Below, piece after piece: positions 1 through 7,782 of a stretch of DNA of 20,267 nt; within the stretch, counting starts at the first letter, position 1, and each line of letters starts with the position of its first letter. Made by a program: the position numbers and the translations under genes. Origin of the DNA: an uncultured Oscillospiraceae bacterium (GTDB lineage Bacteria; Bacillota; Clostridia; Oscillospirales; Acutalibacteraceae); contig USLV01000007.1 of the NCBI GenBank assembly GCA_900555705.1, forward strand, positions 1-20,267, written 5' to 3'. Below the pieces are notes generated by a model, which saw only the letters and a program-made list of their open reading frames with translations, ran no database searches and was not told where the DNA came from.

Positions 1-1346
1 CCGAGGAACACCAGAACCACGTCGCTGCGCTCGGCGGCGGAGACCGCCTCCGCAATCCGGTCACCCTCTTCGCCCTCCGCCGAGGGACGGACATGGGTAC
101 AGCCCTGGGCATAGCGGATGTCCGCATCCTCACCGAGGTAGTGCCGCAGGCCCTCCAGAGGGGTATAGCTGCGGCTGGGAGTGCCCATATAATTGCCGAG
201 CAGTGCCGCCCGGTGGTCGGCGTTCGGGCCGATCACCGCCAGCTTCTGCCCCTTCTTGAGCGGCAGGATGCCGTTGTTTTTGAGCAGCACCATGCTGCGG
301 CGGGCGGCCTCACGGTTGAGCGCCTGATGCGCCTTGTCGGCCACGATTTCATAGGGGATATTGCTGTAGGCGACCGTCGCAGGATCGTCGAACATGCCGA
401 GCTTGAAGCGCGCGCGCAGCACACGGCGCAGCGCGACATCCAGCTCCTCCTCGGTGACGAGCCCCTGCTCATGGGATTGCAGCAAGTGCTTGTAGACACC
501 GCCGCAGTTGAGGTCACAGCCACGCTTCACGCCCATTGCCGCGGATTCCGCGATGGTGCTGGTGTAGTGATGGTTAGCGTGAAAATCGTTGATTGCGCCG
601 CAGTCGGAGACGACGTGCCCCTCGAAGCCCCAGCGCTTGCGCAGAATATCGCTGAGCAGCTGGGTGTTGCAGTTGCAGGGCTCGCCGTTGACGGCGTTGT
701 AGGCGCCCATCACCGATTCGACCTTGCCCTCCTTGACGCACATCTCAAAGGCGGGCAGATAGGTCTCGAACAGCTCCTTGTCGTCGATATCGACGTTGAA
801 GGAATGGCGGAGATCCTCCGGGCCGCTGTGCACGGCATAGTGCTTGGCGCAGGCCGCGGCCTTCAGATGAGTGGGGTCGTCACCCTGGAGTCCCTGAATA
901 AAGGCGACACCGAGCTTGCCGGTCAGATAGGGGTCCTCGCCGTAGGTCTCGTGACCGCGACCCCAGCGGGGATCGCGGAAAATGTTGATATTCGGGCTCC
1001 AGAAGGTCAGGCCCTTGTAGATACCATAGTCGCCCTTGCGCTGGAACTCGTTGTATTTCGCGCGGCCCTCCTCCGAGATGACCGAGGCCACCTTTTGCAG
1101 CAGCGGACGGCTGAACATCGCGGCGAGGCCGATTGCCTGCGGAAAAACCGTGGCGACGCCGGCGCGGGCGACGCCGTGGAGCGCCTCGTTCCAGTAGTTA
1201 TAGGCACGAATGCCGAGCCGCGGCACCGAGGCGGCATCATAGGTCAGCTGAAAGACCTTCTCCTCGAGGGTCAGGCGGGAGACGAGGTCGTCGACCCGCT
1301 GCTCGAGCGGGAGGGACTGGTCACGGAAGGGAAAGTTCTCGGACAT
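1..1346 (-). CDS. Glycoside hydrolase family 3 enzyme (beta-xylosidase/beta-glucosidase type), C-terminus cut by window edge
   Basis: Retaining exo-glycosidase expected to release terminal beta-linked sugars from oligosaccharides. Only the first 448 residues are present; the reading frame runs off position 1. The N-terminal TIM-barrel domain is clear: WNEALHGVARAG near residue 50, the substrate-binding KHYAVHSG motif at Lys168-His169, and VVSDCGAI with the catalytic nucleophile Asp248. The second alpha/beta sandwich domain starts around residue 350 (SMVLLKNNGILPL) and is truncated. The WNEALHGVA and SDCGAI forms resemble the plant BXL / bacterial beta-xylosidase branch, so xylosidase or arabinosidase activity is favoured over glucosidase, but this is inference. 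The ATG at 1344-1346 has AAGGAG ten bases upstream. No signal peptide is present, so it is likely cytoplasmic. It lies 84 bases downstream of the GH2 gene on the same strand, probably co-transcribed through a hairpin. Confidence 0.93.
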   Translation of the reverse strand, partial: MSENFPFRDQSLPLEQRVDDLVSRLTLEEKVFQLTYDAASVPRLGIRAYNYWNEALHGVARAGVATVFPQAIGLAAMFSRPLLQKVASVISEEGRAKYNEFQRKGDYGIYKGLTFWSPNINIFRDPRWGRGHETYGEDPYLTGKLGVAFIQGLQGDDPTHLKAAACAKHYAVHSGPEDLRHSFNVDIDDKELFETYLPAFEMCVKEGKVESVMGAYNAVNGEPCNCNTQLLSDILRKRWGFEGHVVSDCGAINDFHANHHYTSTIAESAAMGVKRGCDLNCGGVYKHLLQSHEQGLVTEEELDVALRRVLRARFKLGMFDDPATVAYSNIPYEIVADKAHQALNREAARRSMVLLKNNGILPLKKGQKLAVIGPNADHRAALLGNYMGTPSRSYTPLEGLRHYLGEDADIRYAQGCTHVRPSAEGEEGDRIAEAVSAAERSDVVLVFL

Positions 1347-1383
1347 GGGATTTCCACTCCTTTTTCAAAATATAAACGAAGAA

Positions 1384-1421
1384 CGGCGGCCCGAAACAGC
1401 GCCAGCCGATCCGGGCCGCCG
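1384..1421 (-). terminator. Hairpin between GH2 and GH3 genes, possible attenuator
   Basis: A perfect 10-base GC-only inverted repeat (CGGCGGCCCG at 1384-1393 and its complement at 1412-1421) encloses an 18-base loop, directly after the GH2 stop codon. On the minus strand it is followed by a T-rich but interrupted stretch (TTCTTCG, then TTTATATTTT). The long loop and broken T tract make it a weak terminator at best. It may partly stop transcription or protect the 3' end of the GH2 message, setting the GH3 level below GH2. Confidence 0.4.
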
Positions 1422-1430
1422 TCAGCGGAT

Positions 1431-4400
1431 TCAGGACAGGAAGTTGAGGTTGGAGATGATCCAGGGCTTGAGAGCGTTGTGGGTCAGCACCAGCTTGAAG
1501 CAGCGTGCCTCCACATCGTCCAGCCGCAGGAACACCTTCCCGCCGACATAGGACATCTTATCCTCAAATTTCGAGCGATAGACCTCGTGGAGATCGTCCA
1601 TGCTGTCGCCCGCCAGCAGTTTGAAGCAGTAGGGGGTGAAGGTATCGCGGTCGAAATCGGAGGGAGAACCGGAGAAATAGATCGCACGGCAGAGGATCGC
1701 GGCGGGGAACTCCACGCCGAAGTCGATGCCGTTCTTCTGATCCGCGCTCGCACGCCAGTGCTGCTCACGGCCTGCGATCGCCCGCTCAACACCGTCCGGA
1801 CGGTCCTCGCTCGAGAGGGTCGCCTTCTGCATGTTCTGCGGCTTGAGATCGGCGTCATAGAGACCGAATTTCAGATCCAGCTTCTTGAGATTGGTGCGAT
1901 GGAAGCTGAGCTCCGGCAGATGCTGGCCACCCGTGCATTGCAGCAGCAGGGTGTTCCAGCCCGCGCGCAGTGTGATGCTCGTGACGGTCATGTCGGTGCC
2001 GCTGCCCTGCAGCTCGCCGTTGAGATAGAGGGTCACCGGCTTCTCCGCGTGCATGCGGAGATCCACCGTGTCGGGGTTGAGCAGCAGGTCGGTCCGATCC
2101 TGCGGGGAATGGACAAAGACGGCGAGCGCACAGTCGCCGAGATGGTTCTCAGCGCCGACGATCCGCCAGGTCTCGCCGTCCTCGACCCGGTTGAGGCCGG
2201 GATGCAGAGCAGATACCGTCTCCTCCGCCTTCAGCGAGCGACAGAGCATCCGATTGACATGTACGCCGTACATACCGGAGAAGAGCAGCTCGTTCAGGTC
2301 GTCGTTCTGAGCGAGGGAAATCTCCGCGCCGAGGGAGGACAACGTCCGAACCAACAGGTTCTTCGCCTTTTTGCTCAGCGTGTTGAGGGACAGCTGGCTG
2401 AAATAGAGGCGGCTGCCCGCATAGTCGTGACGGGAGAGCGCGGCGAAGCGGCTGTTGTCCGCCAGCTCGCTGCGCAGGATCGACACCGTCTTGATCGACT
2501 CGGCGTTGTTGTTCCACATCCGCCAGTCGACGTCCGGGATGCCGAGCAGGATGGCGTTGCTGTCGGCCTTGTAGCGCAGCAACCCGGTGGCGAGAGCCTC
2601 CTCGCGACCGACGCCGAGGCCATAGAGGTTGTTGCCGTACATACCGGCCGTCACCTCGTCCGGCGTGACCGGCATCAGCTGATAGCCCGCGCGGCCGGTG
2701 ACTTCAAATTCATAGGACAGGAAGGCGGGCACCTTGCGAAGCCCCAGTACCAGCACCTTCTCAAAGTTTGCGGCGGAGATCGCCTCGAGGAAGCGGGTGT
2801 CGCCGCTGCCGTCGACGATCAGCAGCGCCTGCTGCTTTTCGCGCATCAGCGCGCGCAGCTGCTCTTCGGTCACCGGCTCATAGGCACAGCGGATCTCGTC
2901 CAGCATGGCGGCCGCGACGCCGCCGGTGTTGCCATAGAAATAGGCGGCAGCGGGCTTTTGGATATCCGCGGCTTTCAGACGGCGGCCGAGCTCATTGCGC
3001 AGCACCCACGCCATCGGCTCATCCAGCGCCGCGAGATCCACGCCGCAGAGGATGCGGGCGAGGCCGGCAGGCGCGAGATCCAGCACAACCGGCATACCGG
3101 CGCCGTTGAAATACAGCGGCAGGGCGTTGAAGTTCAGGTATTCCTCAAAATAGCAGCCGCTGTGTTCCGCATTGAAGCTGATCGAACGGTTGTCGGAGGC
3201 AAAGAGGCGGCGCACCGAGCGGGACTTCATAAACGAGCCGTAGGGCGCGGCGCGGCGGCAGTCGATGACCGGCCGATCCTCCGGCAGCGCGTCGTCGCCG
3301 GACAGGCAAGCCACGCCGAGCGACTCCCATTCCGCCCGCAGCGCGGCACGGTCGTAGACATCGAAGGTCAGCGTGTCGGCAAAGACCTCGTGCCCATTCA
3401 GCAGCATCGACAGCCGAATCGAAGCGGGGCCGGTCACCGCCGGAACCGGAACGGTGAGCGGATCCTCGGTATAGGTGCAGGCCGCGATATCATAGGTTTT
3501 TTCGGGCAGAACCGTGCTGCCCTCTGCGGTGGTGAGAACGGCAGTCAGTGTGAAACGTCCGTCCGCGCGGTCGTCATTGAAGAAGGTCAGCGGGAAGGAG
3601 GCGTCCTCGCCGCCGAAGACGGCGGACGGCGCGTTCTCCGCAAAGAAGCGGACCGGGATATAGGCCTGCTGCGTCAGCCGCCAGACCGGGTTCGGGATAT
3701 AGGCCGGGAGATCGTCCTGCGCGCCCGCGTTGAGGGTGCGCAGATAGGGGGTGATGCGGGAGGGCTTGATGCCCGGCGTGGTGTAGTCGTCATAGGTGAG
3801 TGCCTGCTCCTTGAACGGCATCGGCTCGAGGCCGTACCAGATCAGGTTAAAGACGCAAACCTGTGCCGCCCATTTCCGCTGGCCGATCAGGTTGTGGTAG
3901 GCGTCCTTACCGACCGCCTCGAGACGGCCGTTGAAGCTGTAGAGCGGGGACTGGCCATCCTCGAGACAGACGTTGTCCGGTGTCGAGAAGTACATGCTGC
4001 CCATCTCGCCGATCGTGATCGGCTTTTCGCGATGGGTCGGGCAGCCGTAGCCGGGATAGTGCAGCGAGTTGACCTGCATCCGGCCGCCGAGATCGCCGCT
4101 GCCGTCGCAGCTGATGATGCGGGAATTGTCGAGCGCGGGGATTTCCTGCGTCAAATCATAGAGTTTTTCCTCGAGGTCGGCAACGTCGCGGATAAAGGAG
4201 GAGCCGCAGACCTTATAGGCCGGGATACACTCATTTTCCGGGCTCCACATGACCACCGACGGGTGGTTGCGGTCACGCCGGATCAGGCGGCGAAGATGCC
4301 GCTTGCTGTTCTCAAAGAAGGCGGGGCTGTAGCTGAAGATACAGTGGGAGGCCCAGACGCCCGACTCCGACACGAGCAGCATGCCCATCTCGTCCGCGAC

Positions 4401-5462
4401 GTCGTAGAAGAAGGCGGGGAAGGGCTGGGCGTGGAGCCGGATGATGTTGACATGGGCGTCCTTCGCCATCTCATAATAGGCGCGGGCGTATGCCGGGGTC
4501 TGAATGGAATAGCCCATATAGTGCCAGGAATCATTCTTGAGGCGAATCGGGCGGCCGTTGAGCAGGAAGTGATCCCCCTCTGTCGTGAAGGTACGGAAGC
4601 CGATGCGGACCGCGGTCTCGTCGATCAGCTCCTCGCCGCGATAGAGGCGACCGGTCAGCGTATAGAGATTCGGGCTGTCGATATCCCAGAGCGCGACGTC
4701 GCCGACGGCATACTGCCAGCAGAGCTCGCTGCCGTCGCAGTCCGCGTCCAGAATCTGCCGTTCGGACGCATTTTCACAGCCCCATTCCTTCAGGAAGAAG
4801 CGGATGCGGAGTCCGGCGGCGTCGGCGGCCTCATAGCGGACGGTCAGCGTCCGCTTATAGACGTCGGTGACGGCAAAAATATCCGCGATATAGGAGGCGG
4901 GGCGCACGTCCAGCCAGGCATCCTGCCAAATGCCGCCGACATGGCCGCCCCAGAAGGAGCCGTGGGGGCAGTCGGTGCGGCGCTTGCCGTCCTCATCGTG
5001 GTACATGGTCTGATGGATGGTCTGGGCGCCGACGACCAGCTCGTTGTCCGCGCCGTAGTTCACATAGTCGGTGATCTCCAGCTCGATGGGCAGGAACGCC
5101 TCCTCGTCCTCGCCGATTTTTTGACCGTTGAGGAAATAGACGCTCTTAAAAGAGACGGCGTCGAAGCGCAGGAACAGACGCTTGCCGCGGCTCTCCTCCG
5201 GAACAAAAATGGAGCGGCGGTAGAAGCCGGTGTGCAGGTCGTCCCACTCGGCGGGATATTCGGGATAAAGGCGGAAGTCGCCGCCCATGACGGTGTAGGA
5301 CTCGCCCGCTGTTGTGCGGGGATAGCCATGGGAAAACGAATTGATATTAAAAGGGGAGGGAACCTGGATTTTAACCGTATCCCATTCCGAGGGGACGGCG
5401 TCCAGATGGTCGGCCGCATGGGAGAAATCCCAGAAGCCGTTCAGGCAGGTGGTCTTTCGCAT
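1431..5462 (-). CDS. Large glycoside hydrolase family 2 enzyme with C-terminal discoidin-like domain
   Basis: Retaining glycosidase of the beta-galactosidase/glucuronidase/mannosidase superfamily; substrate not predictable. The 1343 residues show an N-terminal jelly-roll sugar-binding domain (about 1-180), an Ig-like domain (about 185-300) and a TIM barrel (about 300-600). The acid/base is Glu411 in WSPENEC and the likely nucleophile is Glu486 in ITIGEMGS. About 600 further residues follow: an unrecognised alpha/beta region, a beta-rich segment (about 1090-1190) and a discoidin (F5/8 type C)-like domain from about 1192 to the end. I chose the ATG at 5460-5462 (MRKTTCLNGFWDF) because LNGFWDF is the usual start of GH2 proteins; the frame stays open 41 codons further upstream, but that stretch crosses the promoter and operator. 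The RBS is weak (GGAG about 17 bases upstream). No signal peptide, so cytoplasmic. Own promoter at 5582-5610. The protein is longer than most GH2 enzymes. Confidence 0.93.
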   Translation of the reverse strand: MRKTTCLNGFWDFSHAADHLDAVPSEWDTVKIQVPSPFNINSFSHGYPRTTAGESYTVMGGDFRLYPEYPAEWDDLHTGFYRRSIFVPEESRGKRLFLRFDAVSFKSVYFLNGQKIGEDEEAFLPIELEITDYVNYGADNELVVGAQTIHQTMYHDEDGKRRTDCPHGSFWGGHVGGIWQDAWLDVRPASYIADIFAVTDVYKRTLTVRYEAADAAGLRIRFFLKEWGCENASERQILDADCDGSELCWQYAVGDVALWDIDSPNLYTLTGRLYRGEELIDETAVRIGFRTFTTEGDHFLLNGRPIRLKNDSWHYMGYSIQTPAYARAYYEMAKDAHVNIIRLHAQPFPAFFYDVADEMGMLLVSESGVWASHCIFSYSPAFFENSKRHLRRLIRRDRNHPSVVMWSPENECIPAYKVCGSSFIRDVADLEEKLYDLTQEIPALDNSRIISCDGSGDLGGRMQVNSLHYPGYGCPTHREKPITIGEMGSMYFSTPDNVCLEDGQSPLYSFNGRLEAVGKDAYHNLIGQRKWAAQVCVFNLIWYGLEPMPFKEQALTYDDYTTPGIKPSRITPYLRTLNAGAQDDLPAYIPNPVWRLTQQAYIPVRFFAENAPSAVFGGEDASFPLTFFNDDRADGRFTLTAVLTTAEGSTVLPEKTYDIAACTYTEDPLTVPVPAVTGPASIRLSMLLNGHEVFADTLTFDVYDRAALRAEWESLGVACLSGDDALPEDRPVIDCRRAAPYGSFMKSRSVRRLFASDNRSISFNAEHSGCYFEEYLNFNALPLYFNGAGMPVVLDLAPAGLARILCGVDLAALDEPMAWVLRNELGRRLKAADIQKPAAAYFYGNTGGVAAAMLDEIRCAYEPVTEEQLRALMREKQQALLIVDGSGDTRFLEAISAANFEKVLVLGLRKVPAFLSYEFEVTGRAGYQLMPVTPDEVTAGMYGNNLYGLGVGREEALATGLLRYKADSNAILLGIPDVDWRMWNNNAESIKTVSILRSELADNSRFAALSRHDYAGSRLYFSQLSLNTLSKKAKNLLVRTLSSLGAEISLAQNDDLNELLFSGMYGVHVNRMLCRSLKAEETVSALHPGLNRVEDGETWRIVGAENHLGDCALAVFVHSPQDRTDLLLNPDTVDLRMHAEKPVTLYLNGELQGSGTDMTVTSITLRAGWNTLLLQCTGGQHLPELSFHRTNLKKLDLKFGLYDADLKPQNMQKATLSSEDRPDGVERAIAGREQHWRASADQKNGIDFGVEFPAAILCRAIYFSGSPSDFDRDTFTPYCFKLLAGDSMDDLHEVYRSKFEDKMSYVGGKVFLRLDDVEARCFKLVLTHNALKPWIISNLNFLS

Positions 5463-5551
5463 ATGTATCCATTCCGTTTCTCCGGCGAAAAAATGGGGAC
5501 GGGCGGCGTTCGTCTCTCGCCGGGGAGACGGACAGCAAAATAGAAAGACGA

Positions 5552-5563
5552 GTTCACGTGAAC
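5552..5563. promoter_or_regulatory. Putative LacI-type operator of the GH2-GH3 operon
   Basis: Perfect 12-base palindrome GTTCACGTGAAC with a central CG, as in many LacI-family operators. It begins exactly 18 bases downstream of the -10 box of the GH2 promoter, where a bound repressor would block initiation or early elongation. A near copy lies at the same distance from the -10 box of the lipoprotein gene (7293-7304). The regulator is not in the window, and its family is inferred from operator shape only. Confidence 0.65.
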
Positions 5564-5581
5564 GCGTGCTTCTTCCTTTAT

Positions 5582-5610
5582 ACAATATCGGATTTCGGCC
5601 CTGTTGTCAA
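5582..5610 (-). promoter_or_regulatory. Sigma-A type promoter of the GH2-GH3 operon
   Basis: On the minus strand, a consensus -35 box TTGACA (5605-5610) is followed by a 17-base spacer and the -10 box TATTGT (5582-5587). Transcription should start near 5575, giving a leader of about 110 bases before the GH2 ATG, with the operator palindrome inside it. Confidence 0.8.
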
Positions 5611-5714
5611 TATCCAAAACGGGCAAAACAGGGAAATTTTGTGCCGAAACCGCTGACAGGCTGGGGGTTTTCCACAAAAACGGGAGAGTGGATACGGCGC
5701 TTGGGCGCGATACA

Positions 5715-5731
5715 CCGGCACGGTGTGCCGG
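5715..5731. repeat. Short perfect hairpin between terminator and GH2 promoter
   Basis: CCGGCAC and GTGCCGG form a perfect 7-base stem around a 3-base loop. It lies just past the T tract of the lipoprotein terminator and about 105 bases upstream of the GH2 -35 box. It could be a second, back-up stop structure or a protein-binding site; it has no T tract of its own on the minus strand. Confidence 0.4.
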
Positions 5732-5733
5732 AC

Positions 5734-5774
5734 AAAAAAGTGCCCCGCCGGGAGCAGAAGCTCCGGCAGGGCAC
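5734..5774 (-). terminator. Rho-independent terminator of the lipoprotein gene
   Basis: On the minus strand, a long GC-rich hairpin (5740-5774; about 14 paired positions with one mismatch and one bulge, small AGAA-type loop) starts 16 bases after the TGA stop and is followed by six T residues (5734-5739). This isolates the binding-protein gene from the GH2 operon downstream. Confidence 0.88.
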
Positions 5775-5790
5775 TGCCTGCATACAAATG

Positions 5791-7248
5791 TCAGGATGCG
5801 GACGTATCCGTGGGCGGTCGATTGGATTCCTGCAGGAACTCGCCCAGATACTGCATAACGGCCTCTTCCGCTCCCTGGATTGTGGAGGGGTAGTCGGCAT
5901 TGTTGCCGAAGGCAGCGTTGAAAACCATGGCGATGGGGGCGCCGAGCTGGCTGACCGCGTTCTGTGCAATCGGGGCGAGGTCATAGCCGCCCTTGTTGTA
6001 GATATAGTTCCGCACCATTTCGGCATCCTCGTCGGAGCGCCAGATCGTGGTCTCCCAGGACTGCATGGTCAGCTCCTCCACCTCGAGGAAGCGTCTCGCC
6101 AGCGCCTCGAGGACATAGCCGATCTTGTCGAGATCCTCGTTCGTGTTGGTGATACAGAAGACGGGGGCGTTGTGGTCGACCATGCCGATGTAGTCCTTCT
6201 GTTCCTTGTCCCACTTGGGCTGCGGCAGGAAGCCGTAGTCATCCTGCATATCCCGCAGCGCGCCCTCACCGGGGCTACAGCAGATGAACAGGCTCTTGCC
6301 GTCGACAAAGGCGCCGATGATATCGGAGAAGTCCTTGCCGCTCGAGAGGCCGTGAATACCGTCGTCCCGGATCATCTTACGCATGAATTCCACGATGTCA
6401 TAGGCGTGCGAGTTGTTGCTGGCGAGCCGCATCACGCCGTTTTCGTCGTTCTGGAAAAAGCGGCCGCCCATCGCCATATAGGCCGCCCGGCAGTAGTCGC
6501 CGTCCGGCGCCACGAGACCCCAGCGGTCGTCCTCGGAATCCACCTTGCCGCTGTTATCGCGGTCGAGCATGGCGCGCTTGGCATACTGCACGAATTTGTC
6601 ATAGGTCCATTCGCCGCGCCGAACCAGCTCATAGGGATCCGGCAGCTGCAGCTCCTCCCAGATGGTCTTGTTGAAATAGCAGGACCAGGTCATATAGAGA
6701 TGGCTGCAAAAGGGGGCGGAGCTGCCCACTACGCGGTTGTTGATGGTGAGGGTGTCCTGCAGATTCTGGTTCCACCAGGGATGTGACAGATCCATGCCCT
6801 CGACCTCCCGGAGATCGCCGAGCAGACCTGCGCCGAGGAACCGGCCGTAGTTCCACATGGTGGAGATGACGAGGTCGGCAAACTTGCCGCCGGCCAACAC
6901 CTCGGTCTGAACCGCCTGGAACGCATTGTTGACATCCAGCTCCTCAAACTCGATATTGCAGTTAAAGGTGCGTTCGACCTCGTCCACGATGGCGAGGATG
7001 GTATCGTTCGGCTGCTCGCCCGCCTCCGGCTGCCAGCGGGTGGTGTAATAGTCGCGCACGGTGAAGGTATAGCCGTCGAGGTCCCGAACCTCCTCCGGGA
7101 TGTCGGGGTAATATTTGCTCACAAGCCCGGTGTCGGTGACGCCGGAGACATCCTCCCCATCGCCTGTGCCGCCGCTGCAGGCGGCAAGGGGCGTCATCAT
7201 CAAAACCGCCGATGCCAGAGAAACCAGTCGTATCCAGTGGCTTTTCAT
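5791..7248 (-). CDS. ABC-transporter extracellular solute-binding lipoprotein (sugar-binding, family 1 type)
   Basis: Likely captures an oligosaccharide outside the cell and delivers it to an ABC permease pair. The 485 residues begin with a lipoprotein signal peptide: a hydrophobic stretch and the lipobox LAAC with the lipidated Cys24, then a Gly/Asp-rich linker. The mature part is typical of large Firmicute sugar-binding proteins, with a central EF-hand-like loop DRDNSGKVDSED (about 229-240), probably binding calcium. The ATG at 7246-7248 has AAGGAG nine bases upstream. The gene has its own promoter, operator and terminator, so it is a single-gene transcription unit. No permease is next to it on the same strand; the natural partners are the permeases of the divergent operon, of which there is one pair more than its own binding protein requires. 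Ligand unknown. Confidence 0.9.
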   Translation of the reverse strand: MKSHWIRLVSLASAVLMMTPLAACSGGTGDGEDVSGVTDTGLVSKYYPDIPEEVRDLDGYTFTVRDYYTTRWQPEAGEQPNDTILAIVDEVERTFNCNIEFEELDVNNAFQAVQTEVLAGGKFADLVISTMWNYGRFLGAGLLGDLREVEGMDLSHPWWNQNLQDTLTINNRVVGSSAPFCSHLYMTWSCYFNKTIWEELQLPDPYELVRRGEWTYDKFVQYAKRAMLDRDNSGKVDSEDDRWGLVAPDGDYCRAAYMAMGGRFFQNDENGVMRLASNNSHAYDIVEFMRKMIRDDGIHGLSSGKDFSDIIGAFVDGKSLFICCSPGEGALRDMQDDYGFLPQPKWDKEQKDYIGMVDHNAPVFCITNTNEDLDKIGYVLEALARRFLEVEELTMQSWETTIWRSDEDAEMVRNYIYNKGGYDLAPIAQNAVSQLGAPIAMVFNAAFGNNADYPSTIQGAEEAVMQYLGEFLQESNRPPTDTSAS

Positions 7249-7292
7249 GGTCGTGCTCTCCTTTCCAATTGGTGCCGCCGCTTTTTTAAGCA

Positions 7293-7304
7293 GTGCACGT
7301 GAAC
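7293..7304. promoter_or_regulatory. Putative LacI-type operator of the lipoprotein gene
   Basis: Read on the minus strand this is GTTCACGTGCAC, differing by one base from the perfect palindrome before the GH2 gene. It begins exactly 18 bases after the -10 box, the same spacing as there. The same regulator very probably binds both sites. Confidence 0.62.
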
Positions 7305-7322
7305 AGTTGTGTTCTGTATCTT

Positions 7323-7351
7323 AGAATATTCCTTTTTTCATAAAATGTCAA
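7323..7351 (-). promoter_or_regulatory. Sigma-A type promoter of the lipoprotein gene
   Basis: On the minus strand: -35 box TTGACA (7346-7351), 17-base A/T-rich spacer, -10 box TATTCT (7323-7328). Predicted start near 7316, with a leader of about 70 bases containing the operator and the AAGGAG ribosome binding site. Confidence 0.8.
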
Positions 7352-7599
7352 TAAAAAAATCGGAGGTAGAAACAAATTGGCCGAAATCAATAATCGGCCG
7401 ACTGCTCGTCGGGGCACGCGGCCCTGGATTGTGAGATAGGACGGACGCTTGGTCAGAATGCCCAAGCAGCGCGACGTTCCCTTAGAAAAAACAGGCAGAG
7501 TGCGGGCCGGCTGTCGGCAGAAGTTGTCGAACAGAAGCGTGGATTGGGCAATTCCGATAAACCATCCTGTCTCCCAGCCAAAAAGTATGGTAAAAAGTG
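7352..7599. other. Gene-free part of the divergent intergenic region, with an inverted repeat
   Basis: I see no credible gene here. The notable element is an inverted repeat at 7377-7401 (TTGGCCGA and TCGGCCGA, one T-G pair, 9-base loop), about 26 bases upstream of the lipoprotein -35 box; it could be a regulator site. A GGAGG followed ten bases later by a TTG codon (7377) would read only 20 codons before a stop, so I do not call it a gene. Confidence 0.4.
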
Positions 7600-7628
7600 T
7601 TGACAGCGTTCTGCATATATGCTATATT
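7600..7628 (+). promoter_or_regulatory. Sigma-A type promoter of the seven-gene transport operon
   Basis: Consensus -35 box TTGACA (7600-7605), 17-base spacer and -10 box TATATT (7623-7628). The end of the spacer is a perfect palindrome GCATATATGC (7613-7622) touching the -10 box, which could be a regulator site. The CACGTG operator of the two minus-strand promoters is absent, so control of this operon probably differs. Confidence 0.78.
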
Positions 7629-7664
7629 TGAAATGCTGAATTTTAGGCGTATTCACCACCTTGA

Positions 7665-7724
7665 CGAAAACCGGACGCATTTTCGAACCAAAAATTGCCG
7701 TTTTAACGAAAAACGGCGATTTTT
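7665..7724 (+). promoter_or_regulatory. Structured 5' leader, possible transcription attenuator
   Basis: The 154-base leader holds a strong hairpin at 7691-7723: a 14-base stem with one T-G pair, GCCGTTTT facing AAAACGGC, a 5-base loop, and a T run at 7720-7724. It looks like an intrinsic terminator upstream of the first gene. An earlier segment CGAAAA (7665-7670) can pair with TTTTCG (7680-7685). TTTTCG can also pair with a second CGAAAA (7707-7712) lying inside the terminator-like hairpin. Mutually exclusive folds are therefore possible. No known riboswitch was recognised. Confidence 0.45.
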
Positions 7725-7782
7725 CATCGTGGATGAGCCGGGCGGTCGTTCAGAGAACCCAATGCTTCATGGAGGTACCGTT

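Noticed and set aside
93..5543. Open frame of 1816 codons on the plus strand
   Set aside because: It is exactly codon-aligned antisense to the GH3 and GH2 genes, has no recognisable domains, and is open only because those genes avoid TTA, CTA and TCA codons.
5341..6786. Open frame of 481 codons on the plus strand
   Set aside because: It runs antisense through the start of GH2, a promoter, a terminator and the lipoprotein gene; no RBS or domain supports it.
7449..7631. Open frame of 60 codons in the divergent intergenic region
   Set aside because: It lacks an RBS, overlaps the -35 and -10 boxes of the transport operon, and has no recognisable motif.
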